The notes beneath the pieces are model-generated. The model had not been told where the DNA came from. It did not search any database and worked only from the letters and a program-made list of their open reading frames with translations. DNA of 64,000 nucleotides, from the NCBI GenBank assembly GCA_937928635.1, contig CALFWM010000047.1, forward strand, positions 1-64,000, given 5' to 3'. Shown here piece by piece: positions 1-9,447 of this stretch. The DNA comes from an uncultured Sulfitobacter sp. Its GTDB lineage: Bacteria; Pseudomonadota; Alphaproteobacteria; Rhodobacterales; Rhodobacteraceae. Made by a program: the position numbers and the translations under genes. The stretch's first letter is position 1. The number at the start of each line of letters is the position of its first letter.

Positions 1-6
1 GCAGCT

Positions 7-519
7 TTAGCCATGCGCCTCAAAATGGCCAGCAAGGATTGTTCTGATCTCATCACTGTACCGCATGCCACGCAACACCTGGGTGACCTGCCCCTCACCG
101 TCCAGCAACAACAACGTCACATGGGGCACATTGTGTTTTGCCGCAAAGGCGGCCCCCTTTTCCTGTTTGATGTCGGCCACCAAAAACAACATATCGTCTT
201 TGTTAAACTGCTTCATCGCCTGCCGGGTCTCCCCTTGCAGAGCGATGCAAATGGAACAATTCGGATCGTGCACCTGCACCACAGCCGGCATGCCCTGACC
301 AAGACGGGTCAGATCGTGTTCCGCCAGAAATTCATTGTACCAGCCCGTACCAACGTAGCCCACAGCCCCTAAGACCGCGACACCAATCGCCCCGTTGCGC
401 GCCATCTTGAGGACGTTGCGACGGGACACTGCCGGATCGACAGGCGCGGCCTGCATCTTGGCCGCCTGCGCCCTTTTGCGTTGGTTCTTTTTGGGGGATT
501 TTGCCAAAGGGCACCTCAT
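7..519 (-). CDS. Tat-exported thioredoxin-fold protein
   Basis: About 170 residues. After a basic N-terminus there is a twin-arginine motif (SRRNVLK) followed by a hydrophobic stretch, so export by Tat is likely. The mature part reads as a thioredoxin fold with a CSIC (CxxC) motif after VHDPN and a VPH turn that would supply the cis-proline. I infer a periplasmic thiol-disulfide or thioredoxin-like role; no substrate can be named. The reading frame continues upstream to a TTG at 567. I chose the ATG at 519 because it keeps a short basic leader before the Tat motif, although no strong Shine-Dalgarno is visible at either. It is divergent from the phosphodiesterase gene at 711. Confidence 0.7.
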   Translation of the reverse strand: MRCPLAKSPKKNQRKRAQAAKMQAAPVDPAVSRRNVLKMARNGAIGVAVLGAVGYVGTGWYNEFLAEHDLTRLGQGMPAVVQVHDPNCSICIALQGETRQAMKQFNKDDMLFLVADIKQEKGAAFAAKHNVPHVTLLLLDGEGQVTQVLRGMRYSDEIRTILAGHFEAHG

Positions 520-710
520 GGACTTTGCGCTTAACCGCGATATCGGCCCGTTATACCCAACCCGCAACCCTCAGTGCGATCACGCCGTCCTCACAACATC
601 GTGAGGCTGCCCACAATGCTCACCCTTGCGCCCTCACCCCCTGACCTCTGTTAGCCGTTGCACCGCCCGCCGGTCTGCGCTCATATGAACCACCCAGACG
701 GAGCACCCCC

Positions 711-1547
711 ATGGACAACAAACTCCTCCTCATCATTCTAGACGGCGTGCCCTATCGCAATTGGCGCAGGCTTTTTGGCAACCTTGAGGGATGGGTTATT
801 TCCGGCGATGCCTGCGTGTGGAAATCCCGCGCTGTACTGCCCTCGATCTCGGCCTCCTGTTATGCGTCCATCCATACCGGCGTGGCCCCCGCCGTGCACG
901 GCTGCACGGGCAACGGCAACGTCTTTCGCCTGAAAGAAAAGGACGTTTTTGCCCAAACACGGGCGGCAGGCGGCGTCACAGGGGCGGTTGCGCATTCCTT
1001 CTGGTCAGAGTTCTTTAACCGCCACCCTTTTGATTACCTGCGCGATATTGAATATGATGAGCCTGACAGCGACACCATCAACCATGGCCGTTTCCACACC
1101 ATGACCGGCTATGGGCTGATCAATCAGATGACCCCGTCAGATGTTGATCTCTTTGCCACGCTGACCAGTCTTTGCATGCGTTTCGGGTTGAACTACGGGT
1201 TGCTGCACACCTGCACGCTTGACAGCATGGGCCATCGGTTTTTTCATGACTGCCAAGAGATGGACCACGCCTGTGCGGTGATGGACGAAATGCTGGCCCC
1301 CTTCATCCCTAAATGGCTGGAGGCGGGGTATGAGATCATTGTTACCGCCGATCATGGTCAAGACGAGCGGGGCCATCACGGTGGGCGCGGCGCGTTGCAG
1401 CAGGAGGCGGCGCTGTATTACTTTGGCCCCGCGACAGGTCCGTCAGAGGACACGGTGATTGATCAATTGCAACTTGCACCCACGATCCTGCACCGCTTGG
1501 GTGCCCCGGTTGCAGATACAATGAAGGCAAAGAGCTTTCTGACTTAG
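711..1547 (+). CDS. Type I phosphodiesterase / alkaline-phosphatase superfamily hydrolase
   Basis: A 278-residue protein of the alkaline phosphatase superfamily (nucleotide pyrophosphatase/phosphodiesterase type). The metal-site pattern is visible: an Asp in LDG near residue 11, a Ser-rich nucleophile segment (PSISASCYASIHTG), a DSMGHR segment near the middle, and TADHGQDERGHHGG towards the C-terminus. These fit the two-zinc centre of the family. No signal peptide is seen, so a cytoplasmic location is likely. The substrate is unknown; phosphonate or phosphodiester hydrolysis is possible. GGAG lies a few bases before the ATG. It ends convergently with the hydrolase gene at 1705, and a palindromic repeat lies between them. 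Confidence 0.8.
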   Translation: MDNKLLLIILDGVPYRNWRRLFGNLEGWVISGDACVWKSRAVLPSISASCYASIHTGVAPAVHGCTGNGNVFRLKEKDVFAQTRAAGGVTGAVAHSFWSEFFNRHPFDYLRDIEYDEPDSDTINHGRFHTMTGYGLINQMTPSDVDLFATLTSLCMRFGLNYGLLHTCTLDSMGHRFFHDCQEMDHACAVMDEMLAPFIPKWLEAGYEIIVTADHGQDERGHHGGRGALQQEAALYYFGPATGPSEDTVIDQLQLAPTILHRLGAPVADTMKAKSFLT

Positions 1548-1675
1548 GACGCGCCGCGATTGCTCTGACACATCAAGCATCGCCCAATGTGTTGCAACCT
1601 AAGACTTTCAAGCAGGTGTATGTATCTCAGCTTTGCGGGCGGGCGCGGGCCGCATCTCGTGCAGACCTCAGCAAC

Positions 1676-1701
1676 GTAAGGCGGGCCTCGGCCCGCCTCC
1701 C
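1676..1701 (+). repeat. Palindromic intergenic repeat, copy 1
   Basis: GTAAG followed by a perfect 8-bp palindrome arm pair (GGCGGGCC, 2-nt loop, GGCCCGCC, 1680-1697). It sits between the 3' ends of two convergent genes. It is one of nine related copies in the window and could also act as a bidirectional terminator. Confidence 0.8.
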
Positions 1702-1704
1702 CCC

Positions 1705-2640
1705 TCAATAGGGCCAATCCCCGCGCCCGAGTGCCTTAACCCCTCTAACAACCTCGTCAAAAAATCCCGCCGCCCGTGTGGACATGGCCCTTGCGCGCAA
1801 ACAGCCATGCACCATCCCGGCCACATTGGACCAATGTGTCTGCCCTCCTGCGGCGCGAAGGGCATCGCGATATGCTCCACCATCACTGGCCAAGGGATCA
1901 CATTCAGCGGTCACGCAAAGTGTCGGCGGCAAACCGGCAAAGTCGTGATCCTGCAACGGGGCATAGCGCGCATCCCCCTTTGGCGGCGCGGCGCCACCAG
2001 TGCGCACATTCATGTAGAATTTCATATCCGCCGTCGTCAGATGCGGCGCATTGGCATGGGTGACGTAGCTTTCCATGCCCCAATCACCGCCCAATCCGGG
2101 ATAGATCAGCACCTGTCCGATAATCCGCCCCGGCTGCGAGGCACGCCCCTGATGCGCCACGGCCGCTGCCAGATTGCCACCCGCACTGTCCCCGCACAGC
2201 ACAATCGGCCCGTCAAAGCCGCGCGAAACCGCCTCAAACGCTGCCCAGGCATCCTTGAAACAGCCCGGAAAAACCACCTCGGGGGCCAAACCATAGTCCA
2301 CAGAAATCACGCGATACCCGGTGCGCGCGCAGATCTCGGCGCAGACGTCATCGTGACTGTCGAGCCCGCCCACAACAAAACCGCCTCCATGATAATACAT
2401 GACCGTGGTCTCACTGGCCCCGGTTTCATAGCGCCGACAGGGGACGCCACCGTGGGGCTCATCCCACACTTGCACACCCTCCGGGCGGCCCTGATAGAAA
2501 ACCTTGCACATGTCATCATAGACGGCGCGTTGCCCGGCAATGTCCATGTCAACAACGCCGGGCGGATAGCAGGCATCCAGCCTGTGAATAAACGCCCACA
2601 TGTCCGCATCAATCAGCGCCGTGTAGTCTGGCGCGTTCAC
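1705..2640 (-). CDS. Alpha/beta hydrolase (HSL/acetyl-esterase family)
   Basis: A 311-residue esterase-like protein. It carries the HGGGF oxyanion-hole motif and the GDSAGG nucleophile elbow of the hormone-sensitive-lipase family, an Asp region (AECDPL), and a His in GMVHG for the triad. The frame opens at a TTG at 2652, but GGAGG lies just before a GTG at 2640. That GTG overlaps the stop of the upstream acyl-CoA synthetase gene as GTGA, so I take 2640 as the start. This translational coupling suggests the hydrolase acts with the synthetase, perhaps on an ester or acyl intermediate; the substrate is not evident. Confidence 0.85.
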   Translation of the reverse strand: MNAPDYTALIDADMWAFIHRLDACYPPGVVDMDIAGQRAVYDDMCKVFYQGRPEGVQVWDEPHGGVPCRRYETGASETTVMYYHGGGFVVGGLDSHDDVCAEICARTGYRVISVDYGLAPEVVFPGCFKDAWAAFEAVSRGFDGPIVLCGDSAGGNLAAAVAHQGRASQPGRIIGQVLIYPGLGGDWGMESYVTHANAPHLTTADMKFYMNVRTGGAAPPKGDARYAPLQDHDFAGLPPTLCVTAECDPLASDGGAYRDALRAAGGQTHWSNVAGMVHGCLRARAMSTRAAGFFDEVVRGVKALGRGDWPY

Positions 2641-4502
2641 ACAACCTCCCAAGGGCGGATAAAGGCCCCCAGCACATCACCCACCGCACCCTCATCTGCA
2701 CCGTTCAGCGCAACCTGCGCGACCAACCCGCGTTTCTTGCTGTCAATCACGGCGGTGATGCGGGCGTCAGACCCGGCTTCTTCCAGGGACGCATTATAGA
2801 TGCGGGTGATCGCGCTTTTGCGCAGGTCGGGTTTGAAAATCTTGCCAACGGCTGTTTTGGGCAACTCATCCATGATCTCCATGTGCTTGGGTTGCGCGGC
2901 ACGTTCCTGCACCTCGGCCTTGCAAAAGGCCATCAACTCGTCTGTGGTCACACTTGCCCCGTCAACCAGCTCCACAAAGGCACAGGGCACTTCGCCCGCA
3001 TGCGCGTCCGGTTGGCCAATCGCCCCGGCAAAGGCAACCGCCTCGTGGCCCAGCAATGCCTCTTCGATCTCGGCGGGGTCAATGTTGTGTCCGCCCCGAA
3101 TGATCAGGTCTTTGGCGCGGCCTGTGATCCACAGATAGCCATCGCTGTCCATCCGGCCTAGATCGCCTGTGCGCAGGTATTTACCGTCATGAAACAGGTC
3201 AGTGTTCTTGTCGACTTCGGTATAGGTATGCCCGGCATACACCCCGGGGTTGGAGACACAAATCTCCCCGACCTCATCTATTCCCGCCTCAGCCCCGTTC
3301 TTGATGATACGCACATCCGAATAGGGCAACGGGATCCCAATGGAACCGACCTTTTTAGGGCCATCCGTGGGGTTGCAGGACACCAGACAGGTCGCCTCGG
3401 TCAGGCCATAGCCCTCCACAATGGTCACGCCCGTGGCTTTTTCAAAGCGCTTGAACAGCTCCAGCGGCAGCGGGGCCGAACCGGAAAACGCGGTCTTGAC
3501 TGAGGACACATCTGCATCCACGGGCCGCTGCATCTTGGCTGAAATCGCGGTGGGCACCGTGATGATAAAGGTGATCTTCCAACGCTCCACCAGTTTCCAG
3601 AAATTGTCAAAAACGCCATCGCCGCGATAGCCCTGCGGCGTGGGAAAGACCACATGCGCGCCGGAACTGACCGCCGCCATCAGGATCACATGGCAGGCAA
3701 AAACGTGGAACAGCGGCAGCGGGCACATCACGTTGTCTTCTTCGGTGAACAACAGGCGATTCCCCAGCCAGCCGTTGTAGATCAGGCCGGAATACTTGTG
3801 CTGCGCAACCTTTGGCATGCCTGTGGTGCCACCTGTATGAAAATAACAGGCCACACGGTCCTCTTGCACGTCCTCAAAATCAAGCGTCGTGCTGTGTTTG
3901 GCGAGCTCTGCGTTAAAGCTCAGGTATCTGGCCTGATTGCCAACCTTGAGCTTGGGCCGGATCAACGACACAATCCATGACTTCGGCGGTGTCAGATAGC
4001 GCAGCAGATCAACCTCAAGCACTGTGTGCACCCCGGGCGCCAACTTGACCGCCTCAGCGGTCTTTTCGGCCACATCCGTCTTTGGGAAGGGCCGCAGCGT
4101 GACCACCACGGAGGCTCCGGTTTCGCGCAGGATCGAGCCGATCTGCTCTGCATCCAGCAGCGGGTTGATCGGGTTCACAATGCCTGCAACCGCCCCGCCC
4201 AAAAGGGTCAGCGTGGTCTCATTACAATTGGGCAATACATAGGCCACAACGTCCTTGGGCCCGACACCAAGCGCGCGAAACATATTCGCCGCCTGCGTGA
4301 CCTTGCCGTGCAATTGGCCCCAACTCAGCGTTTCTGCCTTGTCCCTGGGTCCGGAAAAAATCTGATAGCTAACGGCATTGTGATTGGGATATTTGCCCGC
4401 CGTGTTGCTGAGCAGCCCATAGAGCGTGGTTGCAATATCGCGCTCTTCCCACGCCATTTCTGCTTCAATCGCGTTGCGGTCTTCAATACCGGCAAATGTC
4501 AT
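2637..4502 (-). CDS. AMP-forming acyl-CoA synthetase
   Basis: A 621-residue ANL-family adenylate-forming enzyme that would activate a carboxylic acid with ATP and CoA. The P-loop-like motif is HTGGTTGMPK, a GYGLTEA motif binds the adenylate, the hinge region is TGDLGRMDSDG, and PKTAVGKIFK carries the catalytic lysine near the C-terminus. GGGAGGA lies 8 bases before the ATG. The length and the early GPRDKAETLSW region resemble fatty-acyl or short-chain synthetases; chain length cannot be read from sequence. It is the first gene of a two-gene operon with the overlapping esterase. Confidence 0.88.
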   Translation of the reverse strand: MTFAGIEDRNAIEAEMAWEERDIATTLYGLLSNTAGKYPNHNAVSYQIFSGPRDKAETLSWGQLHGKVTQAANMFRALGVGPKDVVAYVLPNCNETTLTLLGGAVAGIVNPINPLLDAEQIGSILRETGASVVVTLRPFPKTDVAEKTAEAVKLAPGVHTVLEVDLLRYLTPPKSWIVSLIRPKLKVGNQARYLSFNAELAKHSTTLDFEDVQEDRVACYFHTGGTTGMPKVAQHKYSGLIYNGWLGNRLLFTEEDNVMCPLPLFHVFACHVILMAAVSSGAHVVFPTPQGYRGDGVFDNFWKLVERWKITFIITVPTAISAKMQRPVDADVSSVKTAFSGSAPLPLELFKRFEKATGVTIVEGYGLTEATCLVSCNPTDGPKKVGSIGIPLPYSDVRIIKNGAEAGIDEVGEICVSNPGVYAGHTYTEVDKNTDLFHDGKYLRTGDLGRMDSDGYLWITGRAKDLIIRGGHNIDPAEIEEALLGHEAVAFAGAIGQPDAHAGEVPCAFVELVDGASVTTDELMAFCKAEVQERAAQPKHMEIMDELPKTAVGKIFKPDLRKSAITRIYNASLEEAGSDARITAVIDSKKRGLVAQVALNGADEGAVGDVLGAFIRPWEVV

Positions 4503-4649
4503 AGTTCATCCTCCCCTGATGGCCGTTTGCCGGCACGACATACTTGGCCAAAAGGATGCGGCGATTTGCCTGTTTAGGCAACCCCACTCAACGTGGCGTT
4601 ATATTGCGCGCCTACTCCTCTTTCTGGCCAGAATATTCCCGGGAAGTAT

Positions 4650-4685
4650 GAAGGGCAGCGCCCTTCATTTGGCCCTTTGGGCCAA
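4650..4685 (-). terminator. Two adjacent perfect hairpins downstream of the ABC exporter gene
   Basis: GAAGGGC-AGC-GCCCTTC (4650-4666) is followed after two bases by TTGGCCC-TTT-GGGCCAA (4669-4685). Both have 7-bp perfect stems with 3-nt loops. They lie just after the stop of the leftward ABC exporter gene (4696) and before the acyl-CoA synthetase start (4502). There is no strong U-run, so this may be a 3'-end processing or stabilising structure rather than a simple intrinsic terminator. Confidence 0.55.
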
Positions 4686-4695
4686 TCTGCGCGCC

Positions 4696-6498
4696 CTATT
4701 CCGCCGCGATCCCATCTGTGAACTGCAACCGCGCCAATCGGGCGTATAGGCCCCCCTTTTCAACCAGCTCCGTATGGGTGCCGATGGCCACAACCCTGCC
4801 CGCCTCAAGCACTACAATCCGGTCCGCTTTTTTGACGGTGGCAAGGCGGTGCGCCACGATCAGGGTTGTACGGTCCGCACTCAGATGATCGACCGCCTGT
4901 TGCACGGCGCGTTCGCTTTCCGCGTCCAGCGCGCTTGTCGCCTCATCCAGCAACAGCACAGGCGTGTCGCGCAGGATCGCGCGTGCAATGGCCACCCGTT
5001 GCTTTTGCCCGCCGGACAACATCACCCCGCGCTCACCCAGATAGCTCTGATAGCCTTCGGGCAAGGCGGCGATAAACTCATGCGCAGCCGCAGCGCGTGC
5101 GGCCTGTTCAACCTCTGCGTCACTTGCACCGGGGCGCCCAAACCGGATGTTCTCCAGTGCGGAGGTCGCAAAAATCACCGGGTCTTGGGGCACTAGCGCA
5201 ATGGCGCGGCGAAACCCGTCGCGCGACATATCCCGCAGGTCAACGCCATCCAGTGTAATCCGACCGGCACCCGGATCATAAAACCGCAAAAGCAGTTGAA
5301 TAATCGTGGTTTTCCCCGCACCCGATGGCCCGACAAAGGCGATCGTCTCGCCCGGCTTGATCTCAAAGCTCACCCCATCCAGCGCCGCAACGCTGGGCCG
5401 TGCAGGATAGGCAAATTCGACGCCCTCAAAGGCGATATGCCCGGTCACAGGTGCGGGCACCGCAACGGCATTTGCCGGATCTTCAACGGAATCCTCGCTT
5501 TGCAACAATTCCACCAGTCGCTCTGTAGCCCCTGCGGCGCGTTGCAGCTCGCTCCAGATCTCGGACAAGGCGGCAACCGCGCCCGCCACCAGTACCGCGT
5601 AGATCACAAACTGCACCAGCGCACCGGCGCTCATGATGCCTGCACTGACATCACGCGCACCAATCCACAGCACGCCAACCACACCCGCAAAGGCCAAAAA
5701 GATGACAATCACGGTCATCAGCGCCCGCGTGCGGATGCGGCGGCGCGCGGCGTCAAAGGCCCCTTCGGTCATCTCGGCAAAAGCATCCCGGCTGGCACGT
5801 TCATGGGTAAAGGCCTGCACGGTTTGCACCGCACTCAGGCTTTCAGAGGCATTGCCCGAAGAGGCCGCGATCCAATCCTGATTTTCCCGGCTGATCACCC
5901 GCAACCGCCGCCCCAGCACCAGAATAGGCACCACAATGGCCGGCACAATCAGCAGCACCAGCCCCGTCAGCTTGGCCGAGGTCAGCAGCATCAGCATCAG
6001 CCCGCCGACCAGAATCAGCAGATTGCGCAGGGCAATCGACACGGAAGACCCCATGACCGACTGGATCAACGTGGTGTCCGTGGTGATCCGGCTCAGAACC
6101 TCACCGGTCATGATGCGTTCGTAAAACGCGGGGCTCATGCCGATCACCCGGTCAAACACCGCCTTGCGTATGTCCGCGACCACCCGTTCGCCCAACCGCG
6201 TGACCAGTGCATAGCGCAGCCCCGTCCCGATGGCGAGCAGACCTGCAATCGCAATCGCGGCCATGAAATATTGATCCAGCAGCTGCAATTCCTGGGTGCC
6301 AAAATTGTCAACCACCCGGCGCACCGCCAGCGGCAGCGTCAGCGAAATCATCGCGGTGACCACAAGCGCCACAAAAGCGGCCAGCATCAGCATCCGGTAG
6401 GGCCACATAAACGGCAACAAAGCGCGCAAAGCACCAAAATTACGCGACTTTTCACGCTCTTCTGTTGCGGCATTGGCAGGTGCAGGCGTGCGGGCCAT
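4696..6498 (-). CDS. ABC exporter, fused membrane and ATPase domains (MsbA/multidrug type)
   Basis: A 600-residue half-transporter with about six membrane helices in the first 310 residues and a nucleotide-binding domain after residue 340. The Walker A is GPSGAGKTT, the Q-loop is ALVPQDPVIF, the signature is LSGGQKQR, the Walker B is VLLLDEATSALD, and the H-loop is IVAHRL. It should work as a homodimer in the inner membrane, exporting lipids or drugs; the substrate is not readable. AAGGAAG lies before the ATG. No regulator is linked to it. Tandem hairpins follow the stop. Confidence 0.9.
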   Translation of the reverse strand: MARTPAPANAATEEREKSRNFGALRALLPFMWPYRMLMLAAFVALVVTAMISLTLPLAVRRVVDNFGTQELQLLDQYFMAAIAIAGLLAIGTGLRYALVTRLGERVVADIRKAVFDRVIGMSPAFYERIMTGEVLSRITTDTTLIQSVMGSSVSIALRNLLILVGGLMLMLLTSAKLTGLVLLIVPAIVVPILVLGRRLRVISRENQDWIAASSGNASESLSAVQTVQAFTHERASRDAFAEMTEGAFDAARRRIRTRALMTVIVIFLAFAGVVGVLWIGARDVSAGIMSAGALVQFVIYAVLVAGAVAALSEIWSELQRAAGATERLVELLQSEDSVEDPANAVAVPAPVTGHIAFEGVEFAYPARPSVAALDGVSFEIKPGETIAFVGPSGAGKTTIIQLLLRFYDPGAGRITLDGVDLRDMSRDGFRRAIALVPQDPVIFATSALENIRFGRPGASDAEVEQAARAAAAHEFIAALPEGYQSYLGERGVMLSGGQKQRVAIARAILRDTPVLLLDEATSALDAESERAVQQAVDHLSADRTTLIVAHRLATVKKADRIVVLEAGRVVAIGTHTELVEKGGLYARLARLQFTDGIAAE

Positions 6499-6572
6499 GA
6501 ATCTTCCTTACTGATAACCCAGCCGTGATGACGCGGGGCCGTGGCAGGGTCAAGTCACAACAGCGGGGGAAG

Positions 6573-6646
6573 TGGAGCGGGTAGCGGGAATCGAACCCGC
6601 ACCTTAAGCTTGGAAGGCTCTTATGATACCATTTCACCATACCCGC
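6573..6646 (-). tRNA. tRNA-Gly(UCC)
   Basis: Read on the minus strand, the 7-bp acceptor stem GCGGGTA/TACCCGC is perfect. The D-arm is GTGA/TCAT, the anticodon loop is CTTCCAA with anticodon TCC, and the T-arm is GCGGG-TTCGATT-CCCGC. The discriminator is T and a 3' CCA appears to be encoded (6573-6575). The outermost anticodon-stem pair is A-A; the other four pairs are good. Confidence 0.93.
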
Positions 6647-6759
6647 GCTCGCGGTTTGACTAGGCCATCGCACGCGCAGGGTCAAGCGGGCCGATCACTC
6701 TTTACGCCGCCCCTGCGATCGCGCAGAAATAGCGCGTCTTGCTTATCAGGAGCCGCACC

Positions 6760-8274
6760 ATGGCCAACCCTCTATTTGACAGCCTGTTTGGCCAACACAG
6801 TGGCCGCGACACGCCGTTTTTGCTGCTGCCAGAGGGGCATATCATCACCCATGCCGGGTTTTTGAAAGTCACGGCACGGTATGCAAACGTGTTTGGCGTT
6901 CTTGGCCTTTCACCGGGGGACCGCGTTGCGGTGCAGGTTGAAAAATCCCCCGATGCGCTGGCGCTTTATGCCGCCTGTATGCAGGCGGGGCTGGTGTTCT
7001 TGCCGCTCAACACCGGATATATGCCTGCCGAAGTCGATTATTTTGTGTCCAACTCCAGTGCGCGTTTGCTGATCTGTGACCCGGCCAAGGCAGAGGGTTT
7101 GACCCCCGTCGCCAAAGCCGCAGGCGCTCAATTGGAAACCATGGACCTCTCCGGCAAAGGCAGCCTGCGGGACCGCGGCGCCAAACAACCGGACAGCTTT
7201 GAAACCGTGGCGCGCAGCAGCAATGATCTGGCCGCCTTTCTTTACACCTCCGGCACCACGGGCCGCTCCAAAGGTGCGATGCTGAGCCAGGACAATCTGC
7301 TTTCCAACGCCGAAACGCTGCGCACCCATTGGGGGTTCACCGATCAGGACGTTCTGCTGCACGCTCTGCCCATTTTCCACACCCATGGGCTGTTTGTGGC
7401 CTGCAACGTGATGCTGCTGGTGGGCGGGCCAATGATCTGGATGCCAAAACTGGATGTGGATCAACTCGTGCGCTTTATGCCGCAGGCCACCGCCCTAATG
7501 GGCGTGCCGACATTCTACACCCGCCTGCTGGATCACCCTGAATTCACCCGCGACCTGACCCAGCACATGCGGCTGTTCATCTCGGGCTCTGCTCCTTTGC
7601 TGGCTGAAACACACCGCAATTTTCAAGAGCGCACCGGCCACCGCATTCTGGAACGCTACGGGATGACGGAAACCAACATGAACACCTCCAACCCGCTTAA
7701 GGGCGCGCGGCGTGCCGGCACCGTTGGCCTGCCCCTGCCCGGCGTGGAACTCAAAGTCTGTGATCCGGACACCGGGGCCACGCTGCCCGACGGTGAGATT
7801 GGCGTGATCGAAGTGCGCGGTCGCAACGTGTTTCAGGGCTATTGGCAGATGCCCGAAAAGACCGCAGCAGAACTGCGCGACGACGGGTTCTTTATCACCG
7901 GCGATCTTGGGGTGATTGACGATCAGGGATATGTGCAGATTGTCGGGCGCGGCAAAGATCTGATTATCTCGGGCGGCTACAACATCTATCCCAAAGAGGT
8001 CGAAAGCCTGCTGGATGATCAACCCGGCGTGCTGGAATCCGCCGTCATTGGCGTACCACACGCTGATCTGGGGGAGGCCCCATTGGCCGTGCTTGTCCCC
8101 GCCCCCGGTGCAAAGGTGGATGTTGAGGCCATCAATAGCGTGCTGCGCGATCAGCTTGCCCGGTTCAAATGTCCGCGCAAACTGGAGCTTGTCGATGCCT
8201 TGCCGCGCAACACCATGGGCAAGGTGCAAAAGAACATGCTGCGCGACACATACGCAGCGGCATTTGCCGATTAA
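6760..8274 (+). CDS. matB: Malonyl-CoA synthetase (MatB-like)
   Basis: A 504-residue ANL enzyme that would make malonyl-CoA from malonate, ATP and CoA. It shows the P-loop YTSGTTGRSKGA, ERYGMTETNM, TGDLGVID, and GRGKDLIISGGYNIYPKEVE. PRNTMGKVQKN carries the C-terminal lysine. The early segment around residues 85-105 (FLPLNTGYMPAEVDYF) matches the MatB branch rather than long-chain synthetases; this rests on recalled family features. AGGAG lies 7 bases before the ATG at 6760, which rules out the upstream ATG at 6739. Its stop shares TTAA (8271-8274) with the stop of the convergent lyase gene. Confidence 0.8.
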   Translation: MANPLFDSLFGQHSGRDTPFLLLPEGHIITHAGFLKVTARYANVFGVLGLSPGDRVAVQVEKSPDALALYAACMQAGLVFLPLNTGYMPAEVDYFVSNSSARLLICDPAKAEGLTPVAKAAGAQLETMDLSGKGSLRDRGAKQPDSFETVARSSNDLAAFLYTSGTTGRSKGAMLSQDNLLSNAETLRTHWGFTDQDVLLHALPIFHTHGLFVACNVMLLVGGPMIWMPKLDVDQLVRFMPQATALMGVPTFYTRLLDHPEFTRDLTQHMRLFISGSAPLLAETHRNFQERTGHRILERYGMTETNMNTSNPLKGARRAGTVGLPLPGVELKVCDPDTGATLPDGEIGVIEVRGRNVFQGYWQMPEKTAAELRDDGFFITGDLGVIDDQGYVQIVGRGKDLIISGGYNIYPKEVESLLDDQPGVLESAVIGVPHADLGEAPLAVLVPAPGAKVDVEAINSVLRDQLARFKCPRKLELVDALPRNTMGKVQKNMLRDTYAAAFAD

Positions 8275-9311
8275 TACTCCGGCCCTTCGCTCAGGACACA
8301 CAACACGCGTGCATCACCGTCCAGCCCCAGGGCATCGCGCTGCGCTGCCGACAGGCTGACCAACCCCGCAATCCCCGCCGCGCCTGAGGGCGTGGAGGGC
8401 AAACCGGCATCCAGCACCGCACGTGCGCCTGCCTGCCCTTCACCTTCCGAAATCAACGCATAGTCATCCGCGTCATGCGCCAGCCCTTTGAGCGCAATCA
8501 GCGAGGGCATTTTGCAATCAAGCCGCCCCATATCGCTGACCGGGCCTGCGGTTTCAACCGGTCGTCCGGCCTTGATCGACCCATGCAGCGCGGGGGCGGC
8601 TTCTGGCTCCACCACGATGATGCGCGGGGCCGCGCCCCAGGCCACCCGCGCCATCGCGGCACAGGCGGTGGCCAATCCCCCCACGCCCGCCTGCAAAAAG
8701 ATGTGGCTGGGCGGGGCAGGCAATTGGTCAATCGCTTCGGCCATCAACACCAGATAGCCTTCCATCAGGCGATGGGGCCGCGTGGTGTAGCCGGGCCAGG
8801 AACTGTCTGACAGCAAGGCCCAGCCATTGGCCTCTGCGGCGGCCTGCGCGGCAGCCATGGAGTCCTCGTAAATTGCCCCCTCCCGCACCACCTGCGCGCC
8901 TTGCTCCGCCAATCGTGCGGCAAAGGCCTCTGGCACGGTCTCCGCAATGTAAACCACTGATTTTGCACCAAAGGCGGTGGCCCCTGCCGCAACCGACATG
9001 CCATGGTTGCCTGCACTGGCGGTCACATAGGTCTGATCGCTGACGTCCCCCTGTGCGGCATCATGGGCCACCACATAGGCCGCGCCCAGGGCCTTGAAAC
9101 TACCCAGCCCCATGCGCGCACGCTCGTCCTTGATCCAGACCTCCCCCACACCCGCATGTTTTGCCAGGGCATCGGCAGAAACCAGCGGCGTTTGTACCGC
9201 TGCGGGACAGTGCGTTAACATCTCCACAGGGCGCGCTGCATCTGTGGAGGGCATGGGTATATCCTCAAGACCTAAGATTGGGGCGGGGCGGGTCACGTGC
9301 AATATTTCCAT
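8271..9311 (-). CDS. PLP-dependent ammonia-lyase (diaminopropionate ammonia-lyase / threonine dehydratase family)
   Basis: A fold-type II PLP enzyme. The lysine that binds PLP is in GLGSFKALGAAY, SAGNHG holds the PLP phosphate or substrate region, and QAGVGGLATA is the glycine loop. The order and wording resemble diaminopropionate ammonia-lyase more than serine/threonine dehydratase. From the ATG at 9311 it is 346 residues. The frame stays open to 9611, and an ATG at 9425 would give about 384 residues, nearer the usual length, but would leave only 22 bp to the divergent methyltransferase gene. Neither start has a clear Shine-Dalgarno, so the N-terminus is uncertain. Confidence 0.75.
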   Translation of the reverse strand: MEILHVTRPAPILGLEDIPMPSTDAARPVEMLTHCPAAVQTPLVSADALAKHAGVGEVWIKDERARMGLGSFKALGAAYVVAHDAAQGDVSDQTYVTASAGNHGMSVAAGATAFGAKSVVYIAETVPEAFAARLAEQGAQVVREGAIYEDSMAAAQAAAEANGWALLSDSSWPGYTTRPHRLMEGYLVLMAEAIDQLPAPPSHIFLQAGVGGLATACAAMARVAWGAAPRIIVVEPEAAPALHGSIKAGRPVETAGPVSDMGRLDCKMPSLIALKGLAHDADDYALISEGEGQAGARAVLDAGLPSTPSGAAGIAGLVSLSAAQRDALGLDGDARVLCVLSEGPEY

Positions 9312-9447
9312 GCGCCCAGCAGGACAACGCCCAGCCCATGGCGTCAAGTCTTTCACGCCAAAAACTGCCCTGCCCTGTTCGCCCCTGAACAAGCGGGTCG
9401 CGCGCAAATATGCGAGGGTTTCCATAACATCCAGCAGGAGCACCGCC

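Noticed and set aside
1633..2799. Plus-strand 388-residue open frame
   Set aside because: Antisense to the esterase gene, with no recognisable motif and no Shine-Dalgarno.
5296..6528. Plus-strand 410-residue open frame, rich in His, Gln and Arg
   Set aside because: It lies antisense to the ABC exporter gene, whose motifs are complete. The composition is what the opposite strand of a GC-rich gene gives.
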